This document shows, one piece after another, positions 8,984 to 18,536 of a DNA stretch of 64,000 nt (the stretch's first letter is position 1; each line of letters opens with the position of its first letter). Made by a program: the position numbers and the translations under genes. Location: the NCBI GenBank assembly GCA_023301565.1, contig JALZUO010000028.1, positions 17,219 to 81,218 on the forward strand, written 5' to 3'. The notes under the pieces are model-generated. The model made no database searches. It had not been told where the DNA came from and was given only the letters and a program-made list of their open reading frames with translations. The DNA is from Oligoflexales bacterium. Its GTDB lineage: Bacteria; Bdellovibrionota_B; Oligoflexia; Oligoflexales; JALZUQ01.

Positions 8984-10672
8984 ATGAGTCATCGGCTAAC
9001 GCAGGAATCTGGCGGGGGGAGCCTTAGACCTTTTTTCAGTACCCGTCTTTGCACGGTTGTGCTTCTTTTATTTCTTCTTCTAGCCTTTTTGCCAACCACT
9101 GGTTTTAGTTTCCAAGAACCCGACTTTAGCCGCGATGCCCGTATTGTGCCCGGTGAAAACCGGGAAAATATTTACGCATGGAGCGAGCAAGAGTTCTCTC
9201 AGGTTAAGGCAGCAGGGTTAAAGCATGTATTGAATTACCCTGTCGATGTAACTGGGCTTGTTGTTCCGGACGGGGTTTTTCGCCGTATTCTTGACGGAGA
9301 AAGTAAGCAGTTTAGCCATATGCTAGCAACGGAAGCTGCAAGGGTTTATACGGGCTATGATTCTTTTTCGAGTTTTCAAGATTGGATGGGGCTGATTGAT
9401 GTCGAAGGAAGCTCAGTCCGTCTAGGTGAAACACGTATAGAGCGTGGCGGTGTAGATGGGTTGACCTATAGCTGCGGGTTTTGTCATACGAGCAAACTTT
9501 TTGGCAAAGCCGTGGTTGGACTTGGTAACCGGTTTGCACGGGCAAACGCTACCTTTGGTTTGGCACAGTCGTTTTTTAATCGTTTTGACTCTGAGCAGCT
9601 TGCATTAGCTACGCATGTAAGCCCTGAAGAGATGGCTTTGTCTAAGGATGTAGAACATAAGATGGCCTGGGTCGGGCAAAAAGAGCCGGTAGCACTGGGT
9701 CTAGACACCTCTTTGGCGCAAGTTGCGCTTTCTTTGGCAAAGCGCGGGCAAGGGCCATGGGCTGAAATGCGGGCAGACTCTGCAAACAGCCCAAGAGCAA
9801 ATGCCTTGAGTTCACACGTGGCAGACAGCAAGCCTGCTACCTGGTGGGGGTTGAAGTACAAGACCCGCTGGCTTTTGGATGGTTCGGTTGTGTCTGGTAA
9901 CCCTGTTTTTACAAACTTTTTGTGGAACGAGCTTGGTAGGGCCACTGACCTTAAAGAGCTAGATCAATGGCTAAAACAAAACAAAAAAGTAGTGCAAGAG
10001 CTCACAACTTACGTCTATGCAAGCAGCCCTCCGTCGTTGGCACAGTTTTTTGACTTAAAAGAGTTTGATTTAAAAAGTGCGAAACGTGGCCAAAAGCTTT
10101 TTACAGATAACTGTGCGCGTTGCCACGGTGAGTACAAAAAAGCATGGGATAGTGCAGAAGGGTTATCGTTAGAAGAAGCCATTCAAACCACAGGCGTTCG
10201 CTACCATGAAAAAACCCCTGTCATCAATGTTGGTACGGACCCGGGCAGGTGGCAAGGGATGCAGTACTTTGCAGGACAGCTCAATAGCCTGCAAATTTCA
10301 AAAAATGCAGGGGCAGTGGTAGAGCCTCAACGCGGCTATGTGCCGCCTCCTTTGGTTGGTATCTGGGCGCGGTGGCCATATCTGCACAACAACAGTGTCT
10401 CTTCTCTGTGTGAGCTTTTAACCCCTTCAAGCGAGCGCAAGAAAAGCTATTATGCCTCCGAGCCGATTCTTCAAGATCGTGATTTTGATTTTGAATGCAA
10501 CGGCTACCCGGACGTGCCGTGGCTGCACCAAAGAAGTGAATTCTACTTTGATACCCAAAAAGAAGGAATGGGAGCTATGGGGCATGATAAAGGAATTTTT
10601 GTCGTAGGCGGAAGGTCCATATTTTCTGCGCAGGATAAGCTTGATTTAGTGAAGTTTTTGCAGACGCTCTAG
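8984..10672 (+). CDS. Secreted di-haem c-type cytochrome (MauG/RoxA-like)
   Basis: Two CXXCH motifs (SCGFCHTS, NCARCHGEY); PPLVGIWARWPYLHNNSV and GHDKGI segments typical of the di-haem peroxidase-like/RoxA superfamily; N-terminal signal sequence. Confidence 0.72.
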   Translation: MSHRLTQESGGGSLRPFFSTRLCTVVLLLFLLLAFLPTTGFSFQEPDFSRDARIVPGENRENIYAWSEQEFSQVKAAGLKHVLNYPVDVTGLVVPDGVFRRILDGESKQFSHMLATEAARVYTGYDSFSSFQDWMGLIDVEGSSVRLGETRIERGGVDGLTYSCGFCHTSKLFGKAVVGLGNRFARANATFGLAQSFFNRFDSEQLALATHVSPEEMALSKDVEHKMAWVGQKEPVALGLDTSLAQVALSLAKRGQGPWAEMRADSANSPRANALSSHVADSKPATWWGLKYKTRWLLDGSVVSGNPVFTNFLWNELGRATDLKELDQWLKQNKKVVQELTTYVYASSPPSLAQFFDLKEFDLKSAKRGQKLFTDNCARCHGEYKKAWDSAEGLSLEEAIQTTGVRYHEKTPVINVGTDPGRWQGMQYFAGQLNSLQISKNAGAVVEPQRGYVPPPLVGIWARWPYLHNNSVSSLCELLTPSSERKKSYYASEPILQDRDFDFECNGYPDVPWLHQRSEFYFDTQKEGMGAMGHDKGIFVVGGRSIFSAQDKLDLVKFLQTL

Positions 10673-10686
10673 CGTTAGAGCGGCCC

Positions 10687-11888
10687 TTATCTTCTTTTAG
10701 AGCCGATGATTTCTAAAAGTCTGTGGTCTAATAGCGCGTCGTCGAAGTTAGATAAGTCTATGTCTTCTATTGTTTCATTGGGTTTAATTGCTACATTGTG
10801 TTCGCTATTTCCCTTGTTAGGAACTCTAGTATCTGAAACAAAGCCGCTTTCTGTTCGGTAGGAGCGATATCTGGGTAGTTCGCTGGCTTGGCCAATACCC
10901 ACTTGTTCTTTGATTTTGGCACGGTTTTCAGATCTGGCGATTTGGCTGTAGTGCGAGCTGACTTTTGCGCTTAAGATTGCAAGGGCTGCTTTACGGTTTG
11001 CTTGCTGACTTCGGTGGTTGCTTATAGCAACGCTTAAGCCTGTGGGTCCATGCGTAGCTCGAATAGCTGTTGCTGTTCTGTTGACGTGTTGACCGCCGGG
11101 ACCACTAGCAGCAGCAAAGGCGACGATGTCAACTTCTTCTTCCCTAATGAAAACGTTGTTTTTAGGGTCTGGCGGGGTCACAGTCACAGCTAGTTTGTTG
11201 GTGAATACCTGCCCTTTACTTCCCCCGCCAACAGTAAATGTTTGAGCGCCAGCTTCAAAAATAAAGGTTTTATAAGCCTCCTTACCCCGTACGATCATAA
11301 AGACTTCTTTTAGTAGTTTAGTCTTGCTATCAACCGCTTCTTGAACGATTTCATGCTCAATTCCTTTCGCTCTGGCCAGTCTTTGGTAGCGGTTGTAAAG
11401 CTTCTCGAGGTTTATCTGGTTGTCCTTCCCACCACCTATTGATCGGATTTGAACTAAAAATTCAGTCTGCGAGTAATATGGGTCGTTGTATTTGAGTAGT
11501 TCGTCTCTCAGCGGGTCCCTAAGCTCTAGAGCTGTGGATAAAATGGATTTAGCGTGAACCTTAGCGGCCTGGGCCATGTCCGGATCTTTGGCGATTTCAA
11601 GGTATTCGGCTCTTTCTCTTAGGCTTCTACTAACTTTGTATACTTTGAGCTTATCGCGGTTATTTGGCTATTTTTTTCAGTACCTACATAAGTGCCGTCG
11701 GTGTAAGAGGAGTTGATGGCCTTCATTTGTGGTGCGATTTCTTTTTCGATGTAGTTAATCATTTCTACGAAGCCAGGGCCAAAACTGGCCTCATTTAGTT
11801 CTTCACATATGCTTGCGCGTATCGAGGTTGAAATTAAAACGAATAAGAAAAGCAAAATATTTTTGTAGGTTATGTATGATTTTTTCAT
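10687..11888 (-). pseudogene. Divergent class-I release-factor-like (RF1-type) protein with N-terminal signal peptide, split by a frameshift
   Basis: ORF 10687-11577 has GGQ (ASGPGGQHVNRTATAIRATHGPTGL) and RF1-like flanks; its frame is open upstream to 11667 (KVYKVSRSLRERAEYLEIAKDPDMAQ). ORF 11619-11888 in another frame supplies MKKSYITYKNILLFLFVLISTSIRAS...KLVEA, with RF1-like N-terminal helices at its end. Confidence 0.65.
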
Positions 11889-11943
11889 AAAAAATTATAC
11901 CAGGAATTTCCAGCTTCTGTTAGGTGAGCACGGGTTTGGGTAT

Positions 11944-12891
11944 TTAGCCTTCAATCGAGAGTCTCTTTCCTTTTTTATACGTCGCTAGCCCTTTGGGAAT
12001 AGCCTGCTGAACGACCTCCAAAAAAGCATCTAGGAGGGGTTTCTTCCACTGGTCGCGGCGAAAAACAAAGCTGACTTCGCGCATGGGGGTAGGGCCTTTG
12101 AAGGGTCTTACCATGGCGTCCTGCTCCTTTTTAGTTAGACCCTCCGCAAAAAGCTGAGGTACCAGTGTGTAACTATTCATTTTTTTTACAAGGTAACGCA
12201 GAGTTTCGAGGTTTCCGCCAGCAAACCTTACCCGGCCAAGGCGGCTAGTCTCAGCGTTTAGGTTGCAGTAGTTAATCACTTGGTTTTTAAAACAGTGACC
12301 GTCTTGCAAAAGCCAAAGCCCATCAGGACTAAGGTCTTTGACAGATACAGAGCTTTTTTTACTTAGCTTGTGGCTGGGGTTTCCGTAATACAAAAAAGGC
12401 TCGTTGAATAAAAATCTTTCTCTTAGCCCGGCTTCGTTTAGAGGGGTTACAAGGATAGCCGCGTCGATTTGATCGTCTCTAAGTCCTGCGACAATGTTTT
12501 CTGTTTTTAGCTCGTCTAAGACAAGGTCTACCTTTGGATATTCGCGTGCAAAATTTTCAATAAATAAAGGCACCAAGTAAGGTGTTAGGGTAGGAATGAT
12601 ACCGATGCGGATGTCACCTCGAAGCTCTGTAGCTGATTCGCTCCCGATAGATAGTAGCTTTTGGTGCTCTTGCTGCAAAACGGCAGCCTGCTCGAGGATG
12701 GCTTTACCCTGCTGCGTGCGTACGATGGGTTTTTGATTGCGGTCAAAAAGGACTACGCCTAGCTCATCTTCTGCCTTTTGCACCTGGATACTTAGGCTGG
12801 GCTGCGAGACGGCGCAGGCTTTTGCCGCAAGGCCAAAGTGGCGGTACTTATCTACAGCTAGAATATAACGTATCTGCGTTAGAGTAGGCAT
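11944..12891 (-). CDS. oxyR: LysR-family hydrogen peroxide regulator OxyR
   Basis: MPTLTQIRYILAVDKYRHFGLAAKACAVSQPSLS HTH; OxyR-like effector domain with LLQDGHCFKNQVINYC (conserved redox Cys region); divergent from ahpC. Confidence 0.88.
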   Translation of the reverse strand: MPTLTQIRYILAVDKYRHFGLAAKACAVSQPSLSIQVQKAEDELGVVLFDRNQKPIVRTQQGKAILEQAAVLQQEHQKLLSIGSESATELRGDIRIGIIPTLTPYLVPLFIENFAREYPKVDLVLDELKTENIVAGLRDDQIDAAILVTPLNEAGLRERFLFNEPFLYYGNPSHKLSKKSSVSVKDLSPDGLWLLQDGHCFKNQVINYCNLNAETSRLGRVRFAGGNLETLRYLVKKMNSYTLVPQLFAEGLTKKEQDAMVRPFKGPTPMREVSFVFRRDQWKKPLLDAFLEVVQQAIPKGLATYKKGKRLSIEG

Positions 12892-12920
12892 GTAAGACTC
12901 CAATAATGCACCATAAAAAT

Positions 12921-12937
12921 GATAGCTAAAAACTATC
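12921..12937. promoter_or_regulatory. Candidate OxyR-binding half-site
   Basis: GATAG-CTAAAAA-CTATC, a perfect inverted repeat matching the ATAG-N7-CTAT OxyR consensus, in the oxyR/ahpC divergent intergenic region. Confidence 0.6.
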
Positions 12938-13055
12938 GTTATAAATATATAATATATTTTAAATATCTGCAAAAAACGACGATTCTCTTATGTAAGGCAG
13001 CTGTTGCAGCTTGCAGCAGCAAACCAGATAAACGTACTTATGAATGGAGAAGAAA

Positions 13056-13592
13056 ATGATTGGAATAGGAAAACAGTTTCCCGAGTTTAATGTAACCGGA
13101 GTGAAATCTTCTGAGATGGATACAGCATTTGAGAAGTATAGTCATGAAAGTTTAAAAGGTAAGTGGAGTGTCATCTTTTTTTATCCAAAGGACTTCACCT
13201 TTGTTTGCCCAACAGAGATCAAAGGCTTTGCAGATCTAAACGGGGAGTTTGCCGATAGAGATACGCAAGTATTTACAGCAAGTATAGACTCTGAGTTTGT
13301 CCACCTTGCTTGGCGTCAAAGTCACGAAGACCTAAAAAACTTACCGTTTCCTATGCTATCAGATGTAAAAAGGGAGCTATCATCAAGTTTAGGGATCCTA
13401 GACCCAGAAGAAGGCGTATCGCAAAGAGTGGCCTACATTGTGGATCCAGGCGGCATCATTCGGTTTGTGTATGCAACTGATTTGAACGTGGGAAGAAACC
13501 CGGCAGAGGTTTTGCGCGTACTTGATGGTCTGCAAACTGACGAGCTATGCCCGTGCAACTGGAAACCAGGCGAAGAAACGATTCAAGTTTAA
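13056..13592 (+). CDS. ahpC: Alkyl hydroperoxide reductase subunit C / peroxiredoxin
   Basis: FYPKDFTFVCPTEIKGFAD; resolving Cys CPCNWKPGE. Confidence 0.95.
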   Translation: MIGIGKQFPEFNVTGVKSSEMDTAFEKYSHESLKGKWSVIFFYPKDFTFVCPTEIKGFADLNGEFADRDTQVFTASIDSEFVHLAWRQSHEDLKNLPFPMLSDVKRELSSSLGILDPEEGVSQRVAYIVDPGGIIRFVYATDLNVGRNPAEVLRVLDGLQTDELCPCNWKPGEETIQV

Positions 13593-13622
13593 ACCACAAC
13601 ACCTTAAAGAGGAGAAAAACCT

Positions 13623-14135
13623 ATGCAAGCGATTAAAGAACTTATACCGGATTTTGCCAAAGACGTGCGAATCAACTTTTCATCTATTACCGGGGATCTT
13701 GGCGCCCCGGGTCTAAGCCAAACCCAGGCGCATGGCGTGCTTTTATCAGCAGCTCTCCAGCTGGGTTTTGATCAACTTAGCAAAGAGATCGCAAACGCTG
13801 ATACTTTGAACGAGCAGGAAGTGCTTGGCGTAAAAGCTGCCGTTGCAATCATGGGTATGAATAATATTTACTATAGAACCATGCACCTAATGAGTGACAA
13901 AGAAGTAAAGTCCTTGCCTGCTAAGCTTCGAATGAACGTGATTGGCTCGCCACCAAACGAGAAAATCAACTTTGAAATATACTCGCTGGCTGTTTCTGTT
14001 CTTTCTGGCTGCGGAATGTGTATCAACGCTCATGTAAATGAATTAAAGAAAGCTGGACTAGGAAATGAAGGGGTTCAATCGATCATCCGTATTGCATCGG
14101 TCGTAAATAGCGCTTTTATAAGTACAAGGCTTTAG
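13623..14135 (+). CDS. ahpD: Alkylhydroperoxidase AhpD
   Basis: SGCGMCINAHVNELKKAGL CxxC motif; adjacent to ahpC. Confidence 0.93.
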   Translation: MQAIKELIPDFAKDVRINFSSITGDLGAPGLSQTQAHGVLLSAALQLGFDQLSKEIANADTLNEQEVLGVKAAVAIMGMNNIYYRTMHLMSDKEVKSLPAKLRMNVIGSPPNEKINFEIYSLAVSVLSGCGMCINAHVNELKKAGLGNEGVQSIIRIASVVNSAFISTRL

Positions 14136-14186
14136 TTTGTTTAAAGGTGATGTGAGGTGTGCGATCACTTACATCACCTTTTTCTT

Positions 14187-15197
14187 CTAAAGTTTAAAAA
14201 TACAACTTCCCCAGGTAAAGCCGCTACCAAAGGCTGTCATAGCGATGGTTTCGCCAGGTTTGATTCGGCCGCTTTCTATGCTTTCAGCAAGCAAGATTGG
14301 AATAGAAGCTGACGAACAGTTGCCGTATTTTTGAATGTTTGTTGGTACCTTTTCGCTAGGGATCTCGAGCGATTTCCCTACAAACTCATTGATTCTGAGG
14401 TTTGCTTGGTGAAACAAAAAATGGTCTACATTTTCAATTTTGCACTTGGCTTTTTCTAGAGTTTGCACCAGGACTTCTGGCATTCTTTTAACGGCATGTT
14501 TGAAAACGAATGGGCCTTCCATTTGCGGGTAGCGGGAGGTGCTTCTGGGGTCTTCAGGCAGAAAGTTTGGATCACCCACACCTGGTTTTTCGCACCAGAG
14601 CTTATCTGCGAAGCTTCCGTCGGAGTGAACACAAATGCTTTGCATGCCACGATCTTTTTCGGATTTTTGAACTACAACTGCTCCAGCACCATCGCCAAAA
14701 AGAACCGCAGTGCCCCTGCCTCTGGTTGTCTTATCCAAACCCCTAGACTGGAGTTCAGAAGCTACGACAAGTAAAGTCGTTGCTTGGCCAGATTCAACCA
14801 AGCCGTAAGCGACACTCAAGGCGTAAAGAAAACCGCTACACTGGCCTCGGATATCAAAATGTGGTTTACCCCCCATCCCAAGCGCGCCTTGTAGTTTTGC
14901 CGCTGTTCCAGGAAAAAAGTGATCGGGAGATAGTGTCGCGTGAACCAAGCCGTCAATTTGCTCTATGTCAAGGCCAGCATTTTTTAGAGCCATTTCAGCT
15001 GCGGACTTGCTCATGGAGCTTCCAGATTCGTGGTCTTCAGCCCAGCGGCGCTCTTCAATTCCAGAGCGCTGCCGGATCCATTCGTCGCTTGTGTCCATCC
15101 ATTCAGTCAACTGACTGTTGGTGACTACTTTTTTTGGAACATAGTAGCCGGTTCCTAATATCTGCATTCCCATGAATTGCCTTTCTGTCAGGTTCAA
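14187..15197 (-). CDS. fabH: 3-oxoacyl-ACP synthase III
   Basis: TSDEWIRQRSGIEERRWA, GQCSGFLYAL, FHQANLRI, GNCSSASIPILLAE. The true start may be at the internal MGMQILGTGYYVP. Confidence 0.92.
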   Translation of the reverse strand: MNLTERQFMGMQILGTGYYVPKKVVTNSQLTEWMDTSDEWIRQRSGIEERRWAEDHESGSSMSKSAAEMALKNAGLDIEQIDGLVHATLSPDHFFPGTAAKLQGALGMGGKPHFDIRGQCSGFLYALSVAYGLVESGQATTLLVVASELQSRGLDKTTRGRGTAVLFGDGAGAVVVQKSEKDRGMQSICVHSDGSFADKLWCEKPGVGDPNFLPEDPRSTSRYPQMEGPFVFKHAVKRMPEVLVQTLEKAKCKIENVDHFLFHQANLRINEFVGKSLEIPSEKVPTNIQKYGNCSSASIPILLAESIESGRIKPGETIAMTAFGSGFTWGSCIFKL

Positions 15198-15223
15198 CGA
15201 TGCTCTAAAAAACGCAAGGCGAG

Positions 15224-15931
15224 TTATCTGCCGCGTGTATAGTCCCCGTCGATTTTATACAAGATTTTTTTACGTAAAAAATGAATAAGCTGCATCTCTT
15301 CACTATTTATTCGCGATAATTTCTCGAATAGCTTTTGTATTCGGTCCGACTCCGGGTCAACTTCAATCGACTCAAGTAGCTCGGTTACCTTGGAGCGGAA
15401 AGTGCCAAAATCAAACGCAAGCTTTTCGGGCCTTGCATTACGTACTTCTTGTTCGGTTAGTTTTCCAAGCTCGTATGTATAGATCATTAGAGCCTGAGCT
15501 AAATTTAAAATACCATACTCACTTTGCGTAGGTATGTTTGTGATTAGATCGCAGTGCTTTAGCTGCTCGTTGCTAAGCCCGCTATCTTCGGGCCCGAAAA
15601 CAATTGCAACGTTTTCAGCTACGCCAACCTTCTTTTTAAGAGAGCTACGTAGATCGCCAGGGCTTAAAAACTCATGGTGAAGTTTGCGCGCCTTTGCCGT
15701 CGTACCGACGACAATGTCCATGTCTACAACCGCCTCTTCGAGCGACATACAAATTTCTGCTTGTTCTATTAGGTGGTAAGCTTTGGTCGCTACCCACCTG
15801 CATTTGTCTTCTTTATGGTTCTTTGGCTCGACTAATATTAAAGAATCAAACCCCATGGTTTCCAAGGCTCGCGCCGCTGCTCCGATATTTTCAGGAACCC
15901 GCGGCTTGACCATCACAAAGTGAATACGCAT
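15224..15931 (-). CDS. TrmH-family RNA methyltransferase (TrmJ-like)
   Basis: VMVKPRVPENIGAAARALETMGF, VFGPEDSGLSNEQL, LNLAQALMIYTYE SPOUT motifs. Confidence 0.9.
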   Translation of the reverse strand: MRIHFVMVKPRVPENIGAAARALETMGFDSLILVEPKNHKEDKCRWVATKAYHLIEQAEICMSLEEAVVDMDIVVGTTAKARKLHHEFLSPGDLRSSLKKKVGVAENVAIVFGPEDSGLSNEQLKHCDLITNIPTQSEYGILNLAQALMIYTYELGKLTEQEVRNARPEKLAFDFGTFRSKVTELLESIEVDPESDRIQKLFEKLSRINSEEMQLIHFLRKKILYKIDGDYTRGR

Positions 15932-15976
15932 TTATTTTCTACCTGTTTCTGCTTTTACTTATTTATTTTAACTGCC

Positions 15977-17080
15977 TTACGCTTCCATATCTGGACTATA
16001 AGTTCCCAGTGCCGCGGCCGTGTTGCATTTAGATCGCAAGCCAAGAGCTGCCTGGGCGGCTGGAATCTGGTCTGGTTTGCCCTGCCATGCTTTAAGTGCG
16101 GGTGATTGAAGAGCGCGCCCGTAGGAATAAGACAGTTTCCAAGGAAGGTCTTTATAGGCTGCATTCATCGCATTTAGGTTTACGGTCGCATCAATATCTG
16201 CTTGTCCACCTGACAAGAACACGATACCTGGAACCGTGCTTGGTACAGTCTCGCGGAAAGTCTCGATTGTATGCTTGGCGATGTCTTCAGCTGTAGCTGT
16301 GCTCCCAGACTTGGAGCCAGGTAATACCATGTTTGGCTTTAAAAGAATTCCATCTAGGTCTACGCGGTGCGCTAGAAGCTCAGCAAAAAGGGCTTTGAGT
16401 GCACTCGTGGTGGCAGACTTACATTGTTCGATCGAATGCGGTCCATCCATGATGACTTCTGGTTCGACGATTGGAACAATGTTGTTTTCTTGGCAGAGTT
16501 TGGCATAGCGTGCCAAGGCGTGTGCATTTGCATGTAGGCAGTAGTCGTTTGGTCCTTCAGGAAGAACCTGAATGACGGCTCTCCACTTTGCAAACTCAGC
16601 GCCAAGTCTGCTGTATTCAGCTAGTCTTTCACGTAAACCATCAAGGCCTTCTGTTACTTTTTCACCTTCGAAACCAGAAAGATCCTTGGCCCCTGTGTCA
16701 ACTTTGATGCCGGGAGCGATCCCCATTTTTTTGAGCATGTCGCGAAAAAACACACCGTTGCTGCTTTTTTGGTGAAACGTCTCATCGTACATAATTACGC
16801 CGCTAATATAGTTTTTTAAGTTAGGGGTTGTGAATAAGAGTTCCCGGTAGGTACGCCTAGCATCTTCAGATGATTCAACGCCTATGCTGTTCAACCTTTT
16901 TTCAATGGTTCCCGTGCTTTCGTCAGCGGCTAAAATTCCTTTTCCATCGGCCACAATTTTCTTTGCTATATCCGCTAGTCCCATTGCGTGTGTCTCCCAT
17001 CGCTCAGTTGTTCGCAGCTGTGCTTGCTGCTTGTTTGCTAGTGGCCCCAATCCTAGCGGATTGAGGTTTTTAGGAAACAA
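15977..17080 (-). CDS. Fructose-bisphosphate aldolase class I
   Basis: GILAADESTGTIEKRL, VDTGAKDLSGFEGEKVTEGLDGL, PIVEPEVIMDG, LLKPNMVLPGS, FLSGGQ. Likely start at internal Met near 16984. Confidence 0.93.
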   Translation of the reverse strand: MFPKNLNPLGLGPLANKQQAQLRTTERWETHAMGLADIAKKIVADGKGILAADESTGTIEKRLNSIGVESSEDARRTYRELLFTTPNLKNYISGVIMYDETFHQKSSNGVFFRDMLKKMGIAPGIKVDTGAKDLSGFEGEKVTEGLDGLRERLAEYSRLGAEFAKWRAVIQVLPEGPNDYCLHANAHALARYAKLCQENNIVPIVEPEVIMDGPHSIEQCKSATTSALKALFAELLAHRVDLDGILLKPNMVLPGSKSGSTATAEDIAKHTIETFRETVPSTVPGIVFLSGGQADIDATVNLNAMNAAYKDLPWKLSYSYGRALQSPALKAWQGKPDQIPAAQAALGLRSKCNTAAALGTYSPDMEA

Positions 17081-17178
17081 ATCTGGCTAAAATATATTCA
17101 GTCATTCCCCGCGTGCCTGCCTAAGAATGCTAACCTTTTGGGGTGATTTGAGAGAACAAACAAGGGAGCCCTCCGTTT

Positions 17179-17730
17179 ATGGCAAGAACCCCGTCAAATA
17201 TGACACCTTTAAGTACTCCTCTTCCTGAGTTTAGCGCTTTGGACGTGCGGTCTGGAGAACTATTTACCTCCTCGTCTCTTGGTGGAAGCCCAGTTCTAGT
17301 GGCATTTATTTGCTGCCACTGCCCATTTGTTGTGCATATAGAGAGCGAGTTTTCCCAGCTTTGCACGGTCATGCAAGCCAGAGGAGTGAGAGTCGTTGGT
17401 ATCCAATCGAACGATGTTGAAAATTACCCTGCTGATAAACCCGAGAAGATGATTGAGCAAGCAAGCACACATGGTTTTGACTTCCCGTATTTACACGATG
17501 ACTCGCAAAGCATCGCAAAGTCTATGAATGCTGCGTGTACGCCAGACTTTTTTCTTTATGATAGCGACCATAAACTGTTTTACCGCGGGCAGATGGACTC
17601 TAGCCGTCCCGGGAACGAATTGCCTGTGACAGGGGTGGATTTAATTTCTGCTGCGGACGCTTTACTTGCTGGAGATAAGCCACCGTTGGAACAAAACCCA
17701 AGCATAGGATGCAATATAAAATGGAAGTAA
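17179..17730 (+). CDS. Thioredoxin/AhpC-TSA family redoxin
   Basis: VAFICCHCPFVVHIESEF (CxxC), FDFPYLHDDSQSIAKSMNAACTPDFFLYD. Confidence 0.82.
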   Translation: MARTPSNMTPLSTPLPEFSALDVRSGELFTSSSLGGSPVLVAFICCHCPFVVHIESEFSQLCTVMQARGVRVVGIQSNDVENYPADKPEKMIEQASTHGFDFPYLHDDSQSIAKSMNAACTPDFFLYDSDHKLFYRGQMDSSRPGNELPVTGVDLISAADALLAGDKPPLEQNPSIGCNIKWK

Positions 17731-17744
17731 TAGTGAAAGTGAAA

Positions 17745-18536
17745 ATGATTTTTAAGATAGCTTTTACAGTTTGTGCTTTTTGGTTTCTTGTTGCTCCAAA
17801 GCAAGCCCAAGCGTGCGACCTAAAAAAAATCTCCGCCTTTCAAAGAGAAATCAAACAAGTAGAGGCAGGCATTGGAGCAGACCTAAAAGAGTTCAAGCCT
17901 GGTGTGTCTCCAGTCGGTGATTTGATTTGTAAAAACTGGTCCGCGAATCCCTCGCAGGTTATTTGGGCCAAACTGTTTAGTCGTCATATCCGCAAAGGAG
18001 TCGATCAGATTGCAGCATTGGTTGGAATATTTGACTTCAAACAAAAGAAAATCATTGGGACTGCCTACCATTCACAGTTCGGGGTAAGCGGTTACGCTAG
18101 GCTAAAATACATTGATATTGATACGGCAACCTACCAGGTCTCTTCTGGTCAAAGAGCCTTTGGATTAAAAACCGGTTATATCAGTGCAGAAGGCAAAAAC
18201 CTTGCCATGCATGAGATACTATCTTTGTATCTTCCCTTAGGGGATGGACTTAGAGTGCTTGTCGATGGGGTTGTCTTGCAGAAAAAGTTTGGCGAGAAAG
18301 GCAAAAAAGGATGCCTAGTCGCTTATTCTGAGGCTAAAAGTCAGATGAGCATGGTTGCCAAGCCTGGAAATAAACTAAAAAGTTTTCGCATTACAAGGCA
18401 GAACAAAAGTTTTTCCGGTAAATTTAAAAAAGGGAAATGCCTAAAGATAAAGCCAAAATCAAGGGCAGAAAAGTTCGACCTAGATCCTCCAGGCTACGAT
18501 GTGCCCGTTAAGTTCAAACATACTTTCAGTTTTTAG
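17745..18536 (+). CDS. Secreted protein of unknown function
   Basis: Signal peptide MIFKIAFTVCAFWFLVAPKQAQA; start adjusted from ORF 17709. Confidence 0.6.
   Translation: MIFKIAFTVCAFWFLVAPKQAQACDLKKISAFQREIKQVEAGIGADLKEFKPGVSPVGDLICKNWSANPSQVIWAKLFSRHIRKGVDQIAALVGIFDFKQKKIIGTAYHSQFGVSGYARLKYIDIDTATYQVSSGQRAFGLKTGYISAEGKNLAMHEILSLYLPLGDGLRVLVDGVVLQKKFGEKGKKGCLVAYSEAKSQMSMVAKPGNKLKSFRITRQNKSFSGKFKKGKCLKIKPKSRAEKFDLDPPGYDVPVKFKHTFSF

Noticed and set aside
9484-9945. 153-aa minus-strand ORF
   Set aside because: Antisense to the di-haem cytochrome CDS; no motif support.
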